Below, one piece after another: positions 19,001-26,924 of a stretch of 64,000 nucleotides of DNA. Source of the stretch: a virus; IMG/VR virus record IMGVR_UViG_3300034284_002793, positions 62,001 through 126,000 of that record; one strand, given 5' to 3'. The translations under genes were made by a program, and so were the position numbers. Position 1 is the stretch's first letter, and each line of letters starts with the position of its first letter. Under the pieces are notes generated by a model, which saw only the letters and a program-made list of their open reading frames with translations, ran no database searches and was not told the DNA's origin.

Positions 19001-21063
19001 CTAGATGAACTTTTTCCCAGAGATGGTTTTTTTGCTGTGCCTAGTCTAGAATTAACAGCTTCAGCCGTAAATCTTTGACTTAATTGTGATCTAGAATATT
19101 GATTGCTTTGTATTGCCTCTTCTAATGAAATATTTGGTGGCAATTTTGTTTTTGCAAAATTTGGAATAAAACCAGAAGATGAAATTTTACGAGCACCACT
19201 TGGCAACCCATACTTTGCTTTCATATCTTTGTTAAAGATAGCAGTTCCATCCCCACCAGCAAAATTTGGCACAACCCACTCTCCGGTATGTGCAGTTATT
19301 TTACCTTTCTTGCCTCCACCAAATGCAAAATTCGGAATAGTAACGGGCCTATCAGTTGCCGGATTTGCGCCACCAACTCTTGCATTAATATTCGCTTGCT
19401 CAATTGATTCTGGTAAATATCCAGCAGCAGCAGTTTTTGTCTTTGTAGCTACAAACTGCCTTCCTCCTATTGTTTGTACCCCAACAGATCCAGCAAGTGA
19501 TTTAGATATCGATGCAGCAACAGAATTTTGCCTTTGCAAAGCTGCTGTCTGTTGTTGTATAACTGCCAAATATTCTTTGGCCGCAGTTGAAACAGAAACC
19601 TGCCCCTTTAAAATAGAATTATACAAACCGCTATTGTTTTGTAAAAATTTTGCTATATTTTGCTGAACCACCACCTGCTCTTTTCCTGCCTGATTTGTTC
19701 CCAAAATACTTTTAAAAGCCTCTGCTCCATACTTTGTAAACTCAGCTAATAACTTAACGATTATTGCCGTTGCTAAAGCGAGCCCAGGCCCAGCAATAAA
19801 TTTACCAAGACCATCAATTACCCCTCTACCAATCTGACCACCAACGCTTTGCGAATCTGCATTTCCCACAGACTCTGTTAATAAATTTGTTAAGTTTAAA
19901 ACATTTCTAGCAGCATCTCCAAATAACCCCTCTCCAAGAGTTCCAGCAACTTTTTGAACATTTGCCAATGTTTTTGTTCCCAACGCAGATAACGTTTGAT
20001 TTAACTGTTCATTTCTTTGAATGGCCTGATCGGTACTCGATAATGATGTTTTAAGCGCACGGTCGTAAATTGAATACTCCTTACCTAAATCACCTAAAGC
20101 AGCTTTTAAGATGTTAATCTGGAAAACGCCGCCAACCTGCTCTGCTACATAATTTTTTTGAGTAGCTCCAAGCGTATCATAAACTAATGCAAGCTCTTTT
20201 AAAAGTTGAATTTGTGTTTTTACCTGACCGCTTTCATCAGTTGCGCTAATTCCAAGACCGCCCAAAACCTCTTGAACTTTTTCTCGACCAAGTCTTGTAA
20301 AAATTGTTTTCAGTGAGTTTCCTATAACCGCACCTCCACGAGCAGTAATTTGCTGCGCAGTTGTCACTAAAGCTATCAATTCGTCAAAAGAAATTCCAGC
20401 ATCGTCAGCAGAAGATCCAACACGACTCAATGCATTAGCCAAATCTGCAGAGCTAACAGCAAATGCGGCATCAACATTAGCCAGCTTATTTACAATTTCT
20501 GTCGCTTCCAATGTCGCACTCTGAAAAGAGTTCATTGTAGCAGTAAGAGCCGCAACACTTGCTGCAGCATCCAGACCACTTAAACGAGTCAAGATTAGCG
20601 CTGCCTCAGTACGTTTTAATGTTTCTTCTACCCCAAGGCCCTGACGAGACAACTCTGTTGCTGCTTCTGCAACAACATCAAATGCTTGCGCTGTATTTCC
20701 AGCAATATCAAATAATGAGCTTCCAAAAGCCGCAAGATTTTTTTCTGACAAATTTAATATAACATTTATGTCTTGTAATTTTTTCTCTGTATTTACAAAA
20801 CTCTGAAATAAAGACACTACTGCATTTTGTAATGCAAAAATACTTCCAGCAGCTGCGCCGAATGCAATAACACGAGCATTAGCAGCAGCCAAAGACTTAT
20901 CAATTTCAGTTATTTGGCCGCTTAATTTTCCTAATGGTTGAGCGGCCCCCCTACCACCAGCCTGCACATCAATAACTAGTGGCTGCTTAGCAACTTGGTT
21001 TATCTGTTGCCTAAGCTTCGCTGTATTACCGCTAACATCTACGCTAATATTTGGGTTTGCCAT
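16021..21063 (-). CDS. Tail tape measure protein with an embedded nuclease-like domain
   Basis: A 1680-residue TP901-type tape measure. Residues 60-350 hold the family core (MNSFQSATLEATEIVNKLAN, then DLANALSRVGSSADDAGISF and GNSLKTIFTRLGR). By the usual 1.5 angstrom per residue it would set a tail of about 250 nm. Between residues 575 and 950 the chain changes character: five P-N-F motifs (about 577, 599, 635, 889 and 945, several as GFIPNFA/S or GFTPNFA) punctuate it. The 640-885 segment looks like a PD-(D/E)XK nuclease: E803 in GNIFESAV, D828 in AIIDF, and E848-x-K850 in DYEAKIG. A hydrophobic Gly/Ala-rich stretch follows near 1090-1150. It may be co-injected with DNA. Confidence 0.85.
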   Translation of the reverse strand: MANPNISVDVSGNTAKLRQQINQVAKQPLVIDVQAGGRGAAQPLGKLSGQITEIDKSLAAANARVIAFGAAAGSIFALQNAVVSLFQSFVNTEKKLQDINVILNLSEKNLAAFGSSLFDIAGNTAQAFDVVAEAATELSRQGLGVEETLKRTEAALILTRLSGLDAAASVAALTATMNSFQSATLEATEIVNKLANVDAAFAVSSADLANALSRVGSSADDAGISFDELIALVTTAQQITARGGAVIGNSLKTIFTRLGREKVQEVLGGLGISATDESGQVKTQIQLLKELALVYDTLGATQKNYVAEQVGGVFQINILKAALGDLGKEYSIYDRALKTSLSSTDQAIQRNEQLNQTLSALGTKTLANVQKVAGTLGEGLFGDAARNVLNLTNLLTESVGNADSQSVGGQIGRGVIDGLGKFIAGPGLALATAIIVKLLAEFTKYGAEAFKSILGTNQAGKEQVVVQQNIAKFLQNNSGLYNSILKGQVSVSTAAKEYLAVIQQQTAALQRQNSVAASISKSLAGSVGVQTIGGRQFVATKTKTAAAGYLPESIEQANINARVGGANPATDRPVTIPNFAFGGGKKGKITAHTGEWVVPNFAGGDGTAIFNKDMKAKYGLPSGARKISSSGFIPNFAKTKLPPNISLEEAIQSNQYSRSQLSQRFTAEAVNSRLGTAKKPSLGKSSSSTIDLGKTSTLSLIYGEKAGIKDETGFFNTDQKGLITDKKTPNGKTYKVGFKSSGYNAKVKPEDAQLEKLLGDQVIDFTNRFISIFGNYSPNARIKSVQQLANYGSFRSIAGNIFESAVTQATDSAVTQAGRSGGSSAIIDFVNPNDKLRKLFNNIPGDYEAKIGNQQNLINDVARKAFISNKLKIKPGQLSRSKASGFIPNFSSTNRGVPVSQIRAHFDKSGNPVAVTNTRDEPNGLKDAIGRERKGMGMYATGFTPNFAVGSEGEAQGGISDFAKSIGAVAAQIALFASISQLGKKDVNELKETYKQRAELERKSISQQKANLQKMSTMGPGPLQRGSSGYNAAMLDIEQRAQAQRAARRSGAGILQRGISSAKGFRPGIGTAFAAPIIAETIANAIPQNTQGGRVGASAVSGAGQIASFAGTGGMVGMAFGPKGAAVGAALGAVTGGLIGLTDILKQLNTNLPELQAKAEKSTEELAKVNEKTQGLATSYETYTRLLEENAPQSELRKAEQNYINYLNSFDPETAKKFTNAIKERGMQGLTEVSGQITQKQAEQTARNQADVSVEQLLNTQRRSIIARAFEFVGRSGSGPNAPGMLVGKQPPIETYSGEMTKDIRDAFKKQINAGITQGLTDSDLETRLKELGGKEQIQKDFGKLISDTLNIDPRAIEESSGFKKVLSELYGEVFDEVGINIKGQAEKTRSLAAGAIKDASKKIAQQLSQDIDSLLSYNKNKSAISQLESDFFGGEIGQNEFVARRSQERIKEALSLGATPEEIFTRFGSDVMNVRRQAGNNAAQRAFDLGLPVDYQNRARMLNQQAVGEATGTSKLGIDYLKNRFLPEGGKFEGSSKEVEAAIKALQQLGGFADRSEAFKAYETIVNAMAFDLTTSAEQAAANFKLIESSVQAMLEYFTTTAEKSGKDKPQPSNFEKPISLTDSPSVVPSININPGPVSFTLGGLTREDLDLKLTAEKQRILDEFSAKMQQLKAQNNLK

Positions 21064-21085
21064 GCCTTGTAATCCTTTTTCCTTC

Positions 21086-21097
21086 TATAAATTACAT
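21086..21097 (-). promoter_or_regulatory. Candidate late promoter element before the tape measure
   Basis: On the minus strand it reads ATGTAATTTATA, 22 nt upstream of the tape measure ATG, in a 75-bp gap. It matches the TGTAATAAATA-like element recurring at late gene starts. Confidence 0.35.
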
Positions 21098-21138
21098 TTT
21101 TTTAATACAAAATCGCATAAGCAAAAATGTAATAATTT

Positions 21139-22152
21139 TTATTTTTTTATTAAATCATAGATCCCCAAATCACCCCTCTGATTTGTTTCTTGTATAATTT
21201 TATCCCCAGATACCTCGCCACCACCAATGGCCTTAACTTCATCCCTATTTCCAAATAAAAATGAAGAGCTATTATCTGAGCCAGATTTATTTTTTAATTT
21301 ATTACGGGCATCTGACATTGTTTCTTTTTGCTTTTTAGACGCCTCAAACCAGTCAATTATTTTGTCTGGATCCTCATAAATGCTATCTGGAATATTGCCA
21401 TCTGAATTTTTGATAATATTTTGATAATACTTTCCAAAAATAAGCAAATCAGACTGATGTTTTGTCAAATCTATAGCACATTTTCCAAACACATCTTTTG
21501 GGTTTGATCCTGAAATATAAATAATATTTTGAAAAAGTGACGAGATAGCCAGCTGTTTAATTTTCTTTTCTGCGAAATCTGTTAAAAATTTATAGTAATA
21601 AATAGTTAATTCATCAACAAGCAAATCGTCAGATAATTCAAAATCATCTATCTGTTCAAAAAACCTTTTATTAAAATATTGATCTTTAAATACAAAATTT
21701 TGCAAAAAATAATCTACGGTTTTCTTGCTAGACCAATCTTCAGCAGTCATTACAATATAAGCACTTCTTTCATCTTTTAACTTCTTAAGACGATTTTCTT
21801 GCTCTTTAATCTGTTCTGATATTCTAGACTTATCAGATTCGTAAATTAGCTTTGATTGAGTTTTTTTTAACCTATCTATGGAAATTTTAGTAGATTCAAG
21901 CGCACCCTCTTTTTCTTTTGTCCACCACCCATTATCATAAGCAGTTTGAATTTGCTCTTTTTCTGGAAAAATTCCATGATGTCTCGCCAGCTTTAAATTA
22001 CCAGCATAATCATTTCTTATTCCAAGAAGTTCAAAATGATTTAAGTGCTTAAAATACGCTGGCTGTTTTTCACTAGAAATCAGCACATATTTGCTATAGC
22101 CATTAGATATATCTTCTAATACGGCCAATAATATATCAATTTGGCCATCCAT
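21139..22152 (-). CDS. Tail assembly protein, possible tape-measure chaperone
   Basis: A 337-residue, mainly helical protein with a strongly charged coiled-coil segment at about residues 85-130 (KISIDRLKKTQSKLIYESDK) and a Ser/Gly-rich, Asp-containing C-terminus. It lies directly upstream of the tape measure in transcription order, where chaperones that coat the tape measure are normally encoded. No ribosomal frameshift overlap with the preceding gene is seen: the genes are 13 bp apart. Unknown family; role inferred from position. Confidence 0.45.
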   Translation of the reverse strand: MDGQIDILLAVLEDISNGYSKYVLISSEKQPAYFKHLNHFELLGIRNDYAGNLKLARHHGIFPEKEQIQTAYDNGWWTKEKEGALESTKISIDRLKKTQSKLIYESDKSRISEQIKEQENRLKKLKDERSAYIVMTAEDWSSKKTVDYFLQNFVFKDQYFNKRFFEQIDDFELSDDLLVDELTIYYYKFLTDFAEKKIKQLAISSLFQNIIYISGSNPKDVFGKCAIDLTKHQSDLLIFGKYYQNIIKNSDGNIPDSIYEDPDKIIDWFEASKKQKETMSDARNKLKNKSGSDNSSSFLFGNRDEVKAIGGGEVSGDKIIQETNQRGDLGIYDLIKK

Positions 22153-22165
22153 GGATTATTATATT

Positions 22166-22897
22166 TTAACTAGATTCTTTTTGTGATGCAGAGTCAACCA
22201 AAACAAAATCTTGCCATTGATTAATTTTATTTAAAAACCATAAAGTTATTAAATAGTTAAATCTTTGACCAATTTTTACCAAATAGACATCATTTTCATC
22301 ATCTAAATTTAAACCATCATACCAGTCTAATTTTTGATCAAAACTTGTGCCTTCAAAAAATTTTTCGTTTTCATTTTTATATGCCAGCTCTGTCAACCAC
22401 CATTGAATCGACATATTTCTAGCTTTTGCCTCTGCTGTGTTTTCAAAAATATAAATCTGTTCAAGTTCAAATGTTTGTATATCTTTTTTAACTTGATCAA
22501 TTTCCTCTTGCAGCCGTGCTTGTTTTACCGTCTGCTCTTCGTTTAATTCTGAAATTTGTTCAAGTTTATTTAATTCTATACTGTATTCAAAAAATTTTTT
22601 CCTGGCATCGGTATATTGCTGAGCCTCTGATTCTGAAATTGTTCCACCCAAATTTTCTAAAATAGTATTCCATGCAGCTTTTGGTAAAAGCCCAGACTTC
22701 ACAAAGCTTGCAAGTTGCTTTGCATATTCTATTTCGCCCATTTGCCTTAAAGAGCGCGAAGGTTTTAGGATATAAAATGTATTTTCTTCACCTTTTGGAT
22801 TTTTAGCCTCAAAAGCATAAAGCCATTTTTTAGTATCAAAATCTGCTTTTATTTCGTTCTGATTTTGGTCGTTTTGGTTATCAATATTTTCACTCAT
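22166..22897 (-). CDS. Tail assembly protein, possible chaperone
   Basis: A 243-residue protein with an Asn/Gln/Asp-rich N-terminus, a compact core starting KKWLYAFEAKNP, a Glu/Gln-rich coiled coil at about residues 105-145, and a Trp-rich C-terminal half (SIQWWLTELAY, KLDWYDGL). It sits between tail tube and tape measure, the standard location for tail assembly chaperones. A CAAAAAG stretch lies just before its stop, but the downstream gene is not in an overlapping frame. Not assigned to a family. Confidence 0.45.
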   Translation of the reverse strand: MSENIDNQNDQNQNEIKADFDTKKWLYAFEAKNPKGEENTFYILKPSRSLRQMGEIEYAKQLASFVKSGLLPKAAWNTILENLGGTISESEAQQYTDARKKFFEYSIELNKLEQISELNEEQTVKQARLQEEIDQVKKDIQTFELEQIYIFENTAEAKARNMSIQWWLTELAYKNENEKFFEGTSFDQKLDWYDGLNLDDENDVYLVKIGQRFNYLITLWFLNKINQWQDFVLVDSASQKESS

Positions 22898-22899
22898 AT

Positions 22900-23136
22900 T
22901 TACTTATTATTATCCTTATTAATTAAAACAAAATCAAAATTTTCTATCTCTTGTAGAATTTCTCTTATGCAGTTATTTCCATTATCAAGAATTCTTTTTC
23001 TTATTTTTTGAAATTCTTCCTCAGACATTCGACCGTCAGCAACAATGTCTTCTAGACAGTATATAAAGAATAAAAAGAGACGAGTAACAGATTTTTTAAT
23101 AAAACCTTTAATAAATTCTTTAATATCAAATTTCAC
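22900..23136 (-). CDS. Small helical protein after the tail tube gene
   Basis: 78 residues, apparently starting with GTG at 23136. It has a hydrophobic stretch (VTRLFLFFIYCLEDIVADGR) followed by an acidic helical half. It ends 2 bp before the next tail assembly gene and follows the tail tube terminator and a TGTAATA-type element, so it would be the first gene of a new transcript. Function unknown. Confidence 0.4.
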   Translation of the reverse strand: MKFDIKEFIKGFIKKSVTRLFLFFIYCLEDIVADGRMSEEEFQKIRKRILDNGNNCIREILQEIENFDFVLINKDNNK

Positions 23137-23156
23137 CTTTATAAACCTTTTTCCTT

Positions 23157-23170
23157 AATAGGTATTACAC
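23157..23170 (-). promoter_or_regulatory. Candidate late promoter element after the tube terminator
   Basis: On the minus strand GTGTAATACCTATT, 20 nt upstream of the GTG at 23136. It lies directly downstream of the tube gene terminator, where re-initiation is needed. Confidence 0.4.
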
Positions 23171-23207
23171 TTAAAAAACAAAAAGGGCAGGATTTCTCCT
23201 GCCCTTT
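23171..23207 (-). terminator. Strong terminator after the tail tube gene
   Basis: An 11-bp perfect stem (AAAGGGCAGGA at 23182-23192 with TCCTGCCCTTT at 23197-23207). On the minus strand the loop is GAAA and a T-rich tract follows. It isolates the abundant tube transcript. Confidence 0.9.
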
Positions 23208-23226
23208 ATTTGTTAAGTTTTATTGA

Positions 23227-24339
23227 TTAGCTTAATGCTGCCACTGGATAACTTCCAGATAAGAAAATACCGCGAACAGTATCTTCTGGTCCGCCAATTG
23301 GAACTTCGAAATCGGCACTTAATGTTGCATTTCCACCAATTGTTGTAGCAAGGGCTTGGCTTACCAATTTGGCGCCCTTTAGCGTAGCGCTCATAGCTAC
23401 ATCTCCTTGCCCAGAACAGTTGATTTTTTTCAATTTCAATGTTAAATCGTATGTTCCAGTTTGGCACAATAAATCAGAAACGCTACCATTAGTTAAATCT
23501 CCAATTTCTGTTTCAACAGAAAGAGTTGCTGTAACAGGGAAATCAATTTCTCTTGCAAAAGAGAATCTACTGCCCAATTTATTGATTGGCGTACGTGTTA
23601 AGTCAAAGCTCATAGAAGCGCTTTGAATTTTTAAGTCGCTTGCGGCAAAACCAACAACGCCAGTTAAATCAAGAGTTGCATCGCCTGGAAGTAGTGCCGT
23701 TGGTTGTGCTCCGTATGCATTTGTTTTATGTTGTGGCAAAACAAAGTACTGACCCGCAATAGACAATCCATTTTCAGGATTTACTGCAGGAACATCATTT
23801 GTTCCAGTAACATTTCCATAAATTTTTGTATTTAATGCCTCTAAGGCAACTGTTGCTGTAGGTATATCTCCAACGGCAACATCAAGCGTATAAGAAGTGA
23901 TGAATGTATTTCCAATACCAACAACGCCGCTAACACTTCCAGCAAAACTAGAAGCATCACTTCCTTCAGATGTTACTAAAAGATATAAATTTTTTTCATC
24001 TGTATTCTTTTGAAGAATATCTTTAATGCAAGATACTCCAGCTTGGTTACCAGTTGTTACCGTTAGCCCCAAAAATTTTTCATTAAGGCCATCTGTAACA
24101 TAATAAGAAACGTTAGAAGTAACGGTTGGTGCTTCTGCATCAAGACGATCAATGAACGCCAAGTTACCAAATTGGTTGATGTCTGTTAAATTGCGTGTAA
24201 AATCTGAGTCAAAAGACTGTACACGGGTTAACTGTTTGATGTCGCTAGCGCCAGTTTGCATGATTCTAGCACCATTTGAGCCAGTTGTTTGGCTGGCAAA
24301 AACTCCTAGTGATTGATAAATAATTCGATTTCTGCTCAT
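23227..24339 (-). CDS. Major tail tube protein
   Basis: A 370-residue protein beginning MSRNRIIYQSLGVFASQTTG. It lies upstream of the chaperone-like genes and tape measure, in the tube position. The sequence is made of Thr/Val/Gly-rich strands, with the N-terminal phrase QLTRVQSFDSDFTRNLTDIN and FGNLAFIDRL followed by repeated strands typical of polymerising tube subunits. Base composition and codon choice are richer in GC than in neighbouring genes, resembling the capsid gene, which suggests high expression. It has its own terminator (23171-23207) and an upstream TGTAATTATATA element. No separate sheath gene is recognised next to it. Confidence 0.7.
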   Translation of the reverse strand: MSRNRIIYQSLGVFASQTTGSNGARIMQTGASDIKQLTRVQSFDSDFTRNLTDINQFGNLAFIDRLDAEAPTVTSNVSYYVTDGLNEKFLGLTVTTGNQAGVSCIKDILQKNTDEKNLYLLVTSEGSDASSFAGSVSGVVGIGNTFITSYTLDVAVGDIPTATVALEALNTKIYGNVTGTNDVPAVNPENGLSIAGQYFVLPQHKTNAYGAQPTALLPGDATLDLTGVVGFAASDLKIQSASMSFDLTRTPINKLGSRFSFAREIDFPVTATLSVETEIGDLTNGSVSDLLCQTGTYDLTLKLKKINCSGQGDVAMSATLKGAKLVSQALATTIGGNATLSADFEVPIGGPEDTVRGIFLSGSYPVAALS

Positions 24340-24373
24340 ATTTTTATATTAATTTAAATTAAAGTATTACTCT

Positions 24374-24386
24374 TATATAATTACAT
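24374..24386 (-). promoter_or_regulatory. Candidate late promoter element before the tail tube gene
   Basis: On the minus strand ATGTAATTATATA, about 34 nt upstream of the tube ATG, inside a 77-bp gap. A second related GTAATA lies closer to the gene at 24366-24371. Confidence 0.35.
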
Positions 24387-24416
24387 TTAAAAAGCATGAA
24401 AGGCACATTTTTTTTG

Positions 24417-25292
24417 TTATAATCTTGGCTGCCTCACATACTTCACTGTAAAATCAGCAAATCCACCATAGGCGTTATTTCCTAAAAGTTTATTAACAGA
24501 AGGTGCAAATCTGGATATTTTAACAGATTCAACTAGCGCCATTAGAGAGCCAGTCTGGCAATATTGTGAGTATAAATTATTAAAATTATAATTTAATCCA
24601 TTTTTATAATCACCATAAATATTAAAAGGCATATCTTTAGGATGTAGTACTGGAAAATATTTTCTTGCCATATCTGTGGCTATAGAAACGCCAGCATCTA
24701 GCAAATATGGCGAATCAGCCAAAAATATACATCTAATATCCAAAACAGTTTCATCTAATCCGCCAAATGCGAATGGTAAATTTTCTGTATATTGACTTTT
24801 TACAAAAATAGCTGGATATGTAACTTGGTCATGTTGAAGTGGCGTATTCGCAATATTTCCATAATTGTCCGTTGGCCTTACTGGATATTTTGCCTCAAAT
24901 ATAAGCTCTTCGTCTTGAGATTCGTTATAATAAACATTATATTCTTTATAAGCATATGATAGTTTTAAGTTATTAAGATTTGAGGGGGCAGATCCATTAA
25001 ATATTGTCCTGCCCATATCATAATCAATATAAAGCCCACTCGAACCTTTATTTATAATAACATTGCCAGCACTTACTCCAGATGGAATATTTGCCCCTAT
25101 AACTGAGCTATCTGCAACAAATTGTCTATATGGACTAGAATAAATTTTTTTATCTGGAAAATTTGGATCTTCAGTTTGATACAATTGCCCGCTATTAACA
25201 TTTACAAACCCATTACCTTTATAAAGCATTTCATGATCTATAAAGAGCGTGAAGCTTGGTGCTATTCGATTTAAAAACTGTGGAGACATCAT
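24417..25292 (-). CDS. Neck/tail connector protein, unknown family
   Basis: A 291-residue protein starting MMSPQFLNRI; the second Met is an equally good start. It has alternating strands and helices with many Tyr residues and an LYIDYDMGRTIF segment. It lies between neck proteins and the tail tube, the usual place for tail completion or terminator proteins, and is the last gene before the tube promoter. Assignment is positional. Confidence 0.45.
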   Translation of the reverse strand: MMSPQFLNRIAPSFTLFIDHEMLYKGNGFVNVNSGQLYQTEDPNFPDKKIYSSPYRQFVADSSVIGANIPSGVSAGNVIINKGSSGLYIDYDMGRTIFNGSAPSNLNNLKLSYAYKEYNVYYNESQDEELIFEAKYPVRPTDNYGNIANTPLQHDQVTYPAIFVKSQYTENLPFAFGGLDETVLDIRCIFLADSPYLLDAGVSIATDMARKYFPVLHPKDMPFNIYGDYKNGLNYNFNNLYSQYCQTGSLMALVESVKISRFAPSVNKLLGNNAYGGFADFTVKYVRQPRL

Positions 25293-25296
25293 GCGA

Positions 25297-25887
25297 TTAT
25301 AATTCCTTTAAATTTTTAATAAATTTTGTCCAAATTGGAGACCAGTATTTTGTTGTTCTATATATTGATCCTCTTACAGGACTTTTTGCTTGTATACCGC
25401 CGCCAGAACGTCCAAGCTTTTTAGATATAAAGTTTGAAAATCCAGAAATTCCGCGCTCAATAGATATTATCCATGACTTTCCAGACTCCCATGGCATTCC
25501 AGCATTAGAGACATATTCATTATTTTTAATTTGATCTACTTGAAACTCAAGCACAAAACCATTATTGCCATTTTGACGCTCGCCACTTTTGCGTAAAATT
25601 CTTATCTTTTGCTCTATAAAATTTACCCACTGATCTACCGGATTATCACCATTATCAAAACCTATAAAAGAAAATAGATTTCCATATCCACCCAAAGTAC
25701 CAGACGAATTTGAAGACGATGAACCTCCTGCAATTTCTGCAGAAACTGGATGCGCTTTAAAATCATTTATAAGTTCAATTTTTGCGTTCGCTAGTTTTGT
25801 TTCCGCAACTGCACGCATTTGTTTTTGAACATTTGACGTTTTTAAAACTGCTAAATTTAAAAGTTTTGGATCGACAAGTTTTGGCAT
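25297..25887 (-). CDS. Neck protein, probable head-tail joining
   Basis: A 196-residue protein with a helical N-terminus (LLNLAVLKTSNVQKQMRAVA), a Ser/Gly-rich linker at about residues 54-66 and a basic C-terminus (YRTTKYWSPIWTKFIKNLKE). Its start overlaps the preceding stop by one base, so the neck genes are translationally coupled. Size and position fit tail-completion (HK97 gp10-like) proteins; the sequence alone does not decide. Confidence 0.45.
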   Translation of the reverse strand: MPKLVDPKLLNLAVLKTSNVQKQMRAVAETKLANAKIELINDFKAHPVSAEIAGGSSSSNSSGTLGGYGNLFSFIGFDNGDNPVDQWVNFIEQKIRILRKSGERQNGNNGFVLEFQVDQIKNNEYVSNAGMPWESGKSWIISIERGISGFSNFISKKLGRSGGGIQAKSPVRGSIYRTTKYWSPIWTKFIKNLKEL

Positions 25888-26330
25888 TATTGCATATCCC
25901 TTCTTTTTGCGTATATTGTATAAAAATTAATATCAAATAAACCATGTGGCTTTGGAACTCCAACTATTTCACATGGCAAATCATCAACATAAAAAGATTG
26001 ATATCCACTTAAAAAATCATATGCATCTTTTTTCATTTTTAGCCTACATAATTGCCCAGGTAGTGGATTTTCAATTGGTAAATTTTCTTCTTTACGAGGG
26101 TCTAGCCACTGTATTCTCATTAAAAATGTTCCTGATACTGGTGTCGTATCATACTGCAAATTGGCACCCTGCTTATAGCCCCTATACGCTGAAATATAAT
26201 CATCATTACTTATAATATCAATACGCTCTGGCATTTTATATATAATAACATTTCTTCCAAATGTATCATGCAAATTATTAAATTGCGAAGACATTTCTGC
26301 TTTTTCTGCAGCTGATAAAAAAGATGGCAT
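25887..26330 (-). CDS. Neck protein, probable head completion/stopper
   Basis: A 147-residue protein. The N-terminal helix (SFLSAAEKAEMSSQFNNLHD) precedes a small beta-barrel-like half (GTFLMRIQWLDP, GQLCRLKMKKDAYDFL, SFYVDDLPCEIVGVP). The arrangement fits head-closure/stopper proteins of long-tailed phages. It lies 3 bp after the upstream neck gene and overlaps the next by one base. Moderate confidence by position and size. Confidence 0.45.
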   Translation of the reverse strand: MPSFLSAAEKAEMSSQFNNLHDTFGRNVIIYKMPERIDIISNDDYISAYRGYKQGANLQYDTTPVSGTFLMRIQWLDPRKEENLPIENPLPGQLCRLKMKKDAYDFLSGYQSFYVDDLPCEIVGVPKPHGLFDINFYTIYAKRRDMQ

Positions 26331-26333
26331 AAA

Positions 26334-26882
26334 TTATAAACCAGGTTCGCTTCTTGGATAATACACGCTACGATTTGCTTCCGCCCAATAACCGCCATCG
26401 ACAACATCAGTTCCATCAACCGATTGTGGTTTGGATTTTGATTTCAAGTATTGTTTTACCAAGTTATTGGCATTATCTTGAGCATCCTTACGAAAACCTT
26501 GGTAAGTTCTGGCAAGCTCTGATCTATTAACTCTTGTTATTGTGGAATCGCCCTCTTTTAATGTAGTCCATGCGCCAATATTATATGCACCAGAAAGGGC
26601 CATTTTAGCCTCTCTACCATAAAAAAATGTATCAAAATTAGCCTTATAAATTGATTGCTCTTGATTTCCCAATTGAGGCTCTATGCCAATACCAGTAACC
26701 TTTCCGGCATTAGAAAAATAAGGCGTTACTTGATAACATCCATCAATTTGATTATTCAAATAGCCAAGATTTGCAGGGTCTAAAAACCAACCAACCAAAT
26801 ATGTGCTAGAATAATCGTCTCTGTCGCCCAAATCAGAAGAGACATTATTTACAAAATCATTTAACCATTTAGGGTATTGCAT
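26334..26882 (-). CDS. Neck protein, probable head-tail adaptor
   Basis: A 182-residue protein from the ATG at 26882 (MQYPKWLNDFVNNV); an upstream in-frame ATG at 26900 would add MRVINN but would overlap the promoter-like TGTAATTAATAAC. It begins with a helix and ends in a Gly/Tyr-rich tail. It is the second gene after the capsid terminator and the first of the tightly packed neck genes, so a portal-adaptor role is likely but unproven. Confidence 0.45.
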   Translation of the reverse strand: MQYPKWLNDFVNNVSSDLGDRDDYSSTYLVGWFLDPANLGYLNNQIDGCYQVTPYFSNAGKVTGIGIEPQLGNQEQSIYKANFDTFFYGREAKMALSGAYNIGAWTTLKEGDSTITRVNRSELARTYQGFRKDAQDNANNLVKQYLKSKSKPQSVDGTDVVDGGYWAEANRSVYYPRSEPGL

Positions 26883-26883
26883 G

Positions 26884-26896
26884 TTATTAATTACAC
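26884..26896 (-). promoter_or_regulatory. Candidate late promoter element before the neck genes
   Basis: On the minus strand GTGTAATTAATAA; the TGTAAT part ends only 7 nt before the ATG at 26882. If it works as a -10 element, the transcript would be leaderless. Confidence 0.35.
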
Positions 26897-26924
26897 GCAA
26901 TCAGTGCTTAATTAATCTACAAAA

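Noticed and set aside
21139-22897. Classical -1 frameshift tail assembly chaperone pair
   Set aside because: The two genes do not overlap (13-bp gap) and no slippery heptamer is followed by an open -1 frame reaching the downstream gene start.
23227-25292. Tail sheath gene next to the tube gene
   Set aside because: The 291-residue neighbour is too short and lacks sheath-like features; no other large candidate lies between neck and tape measure.
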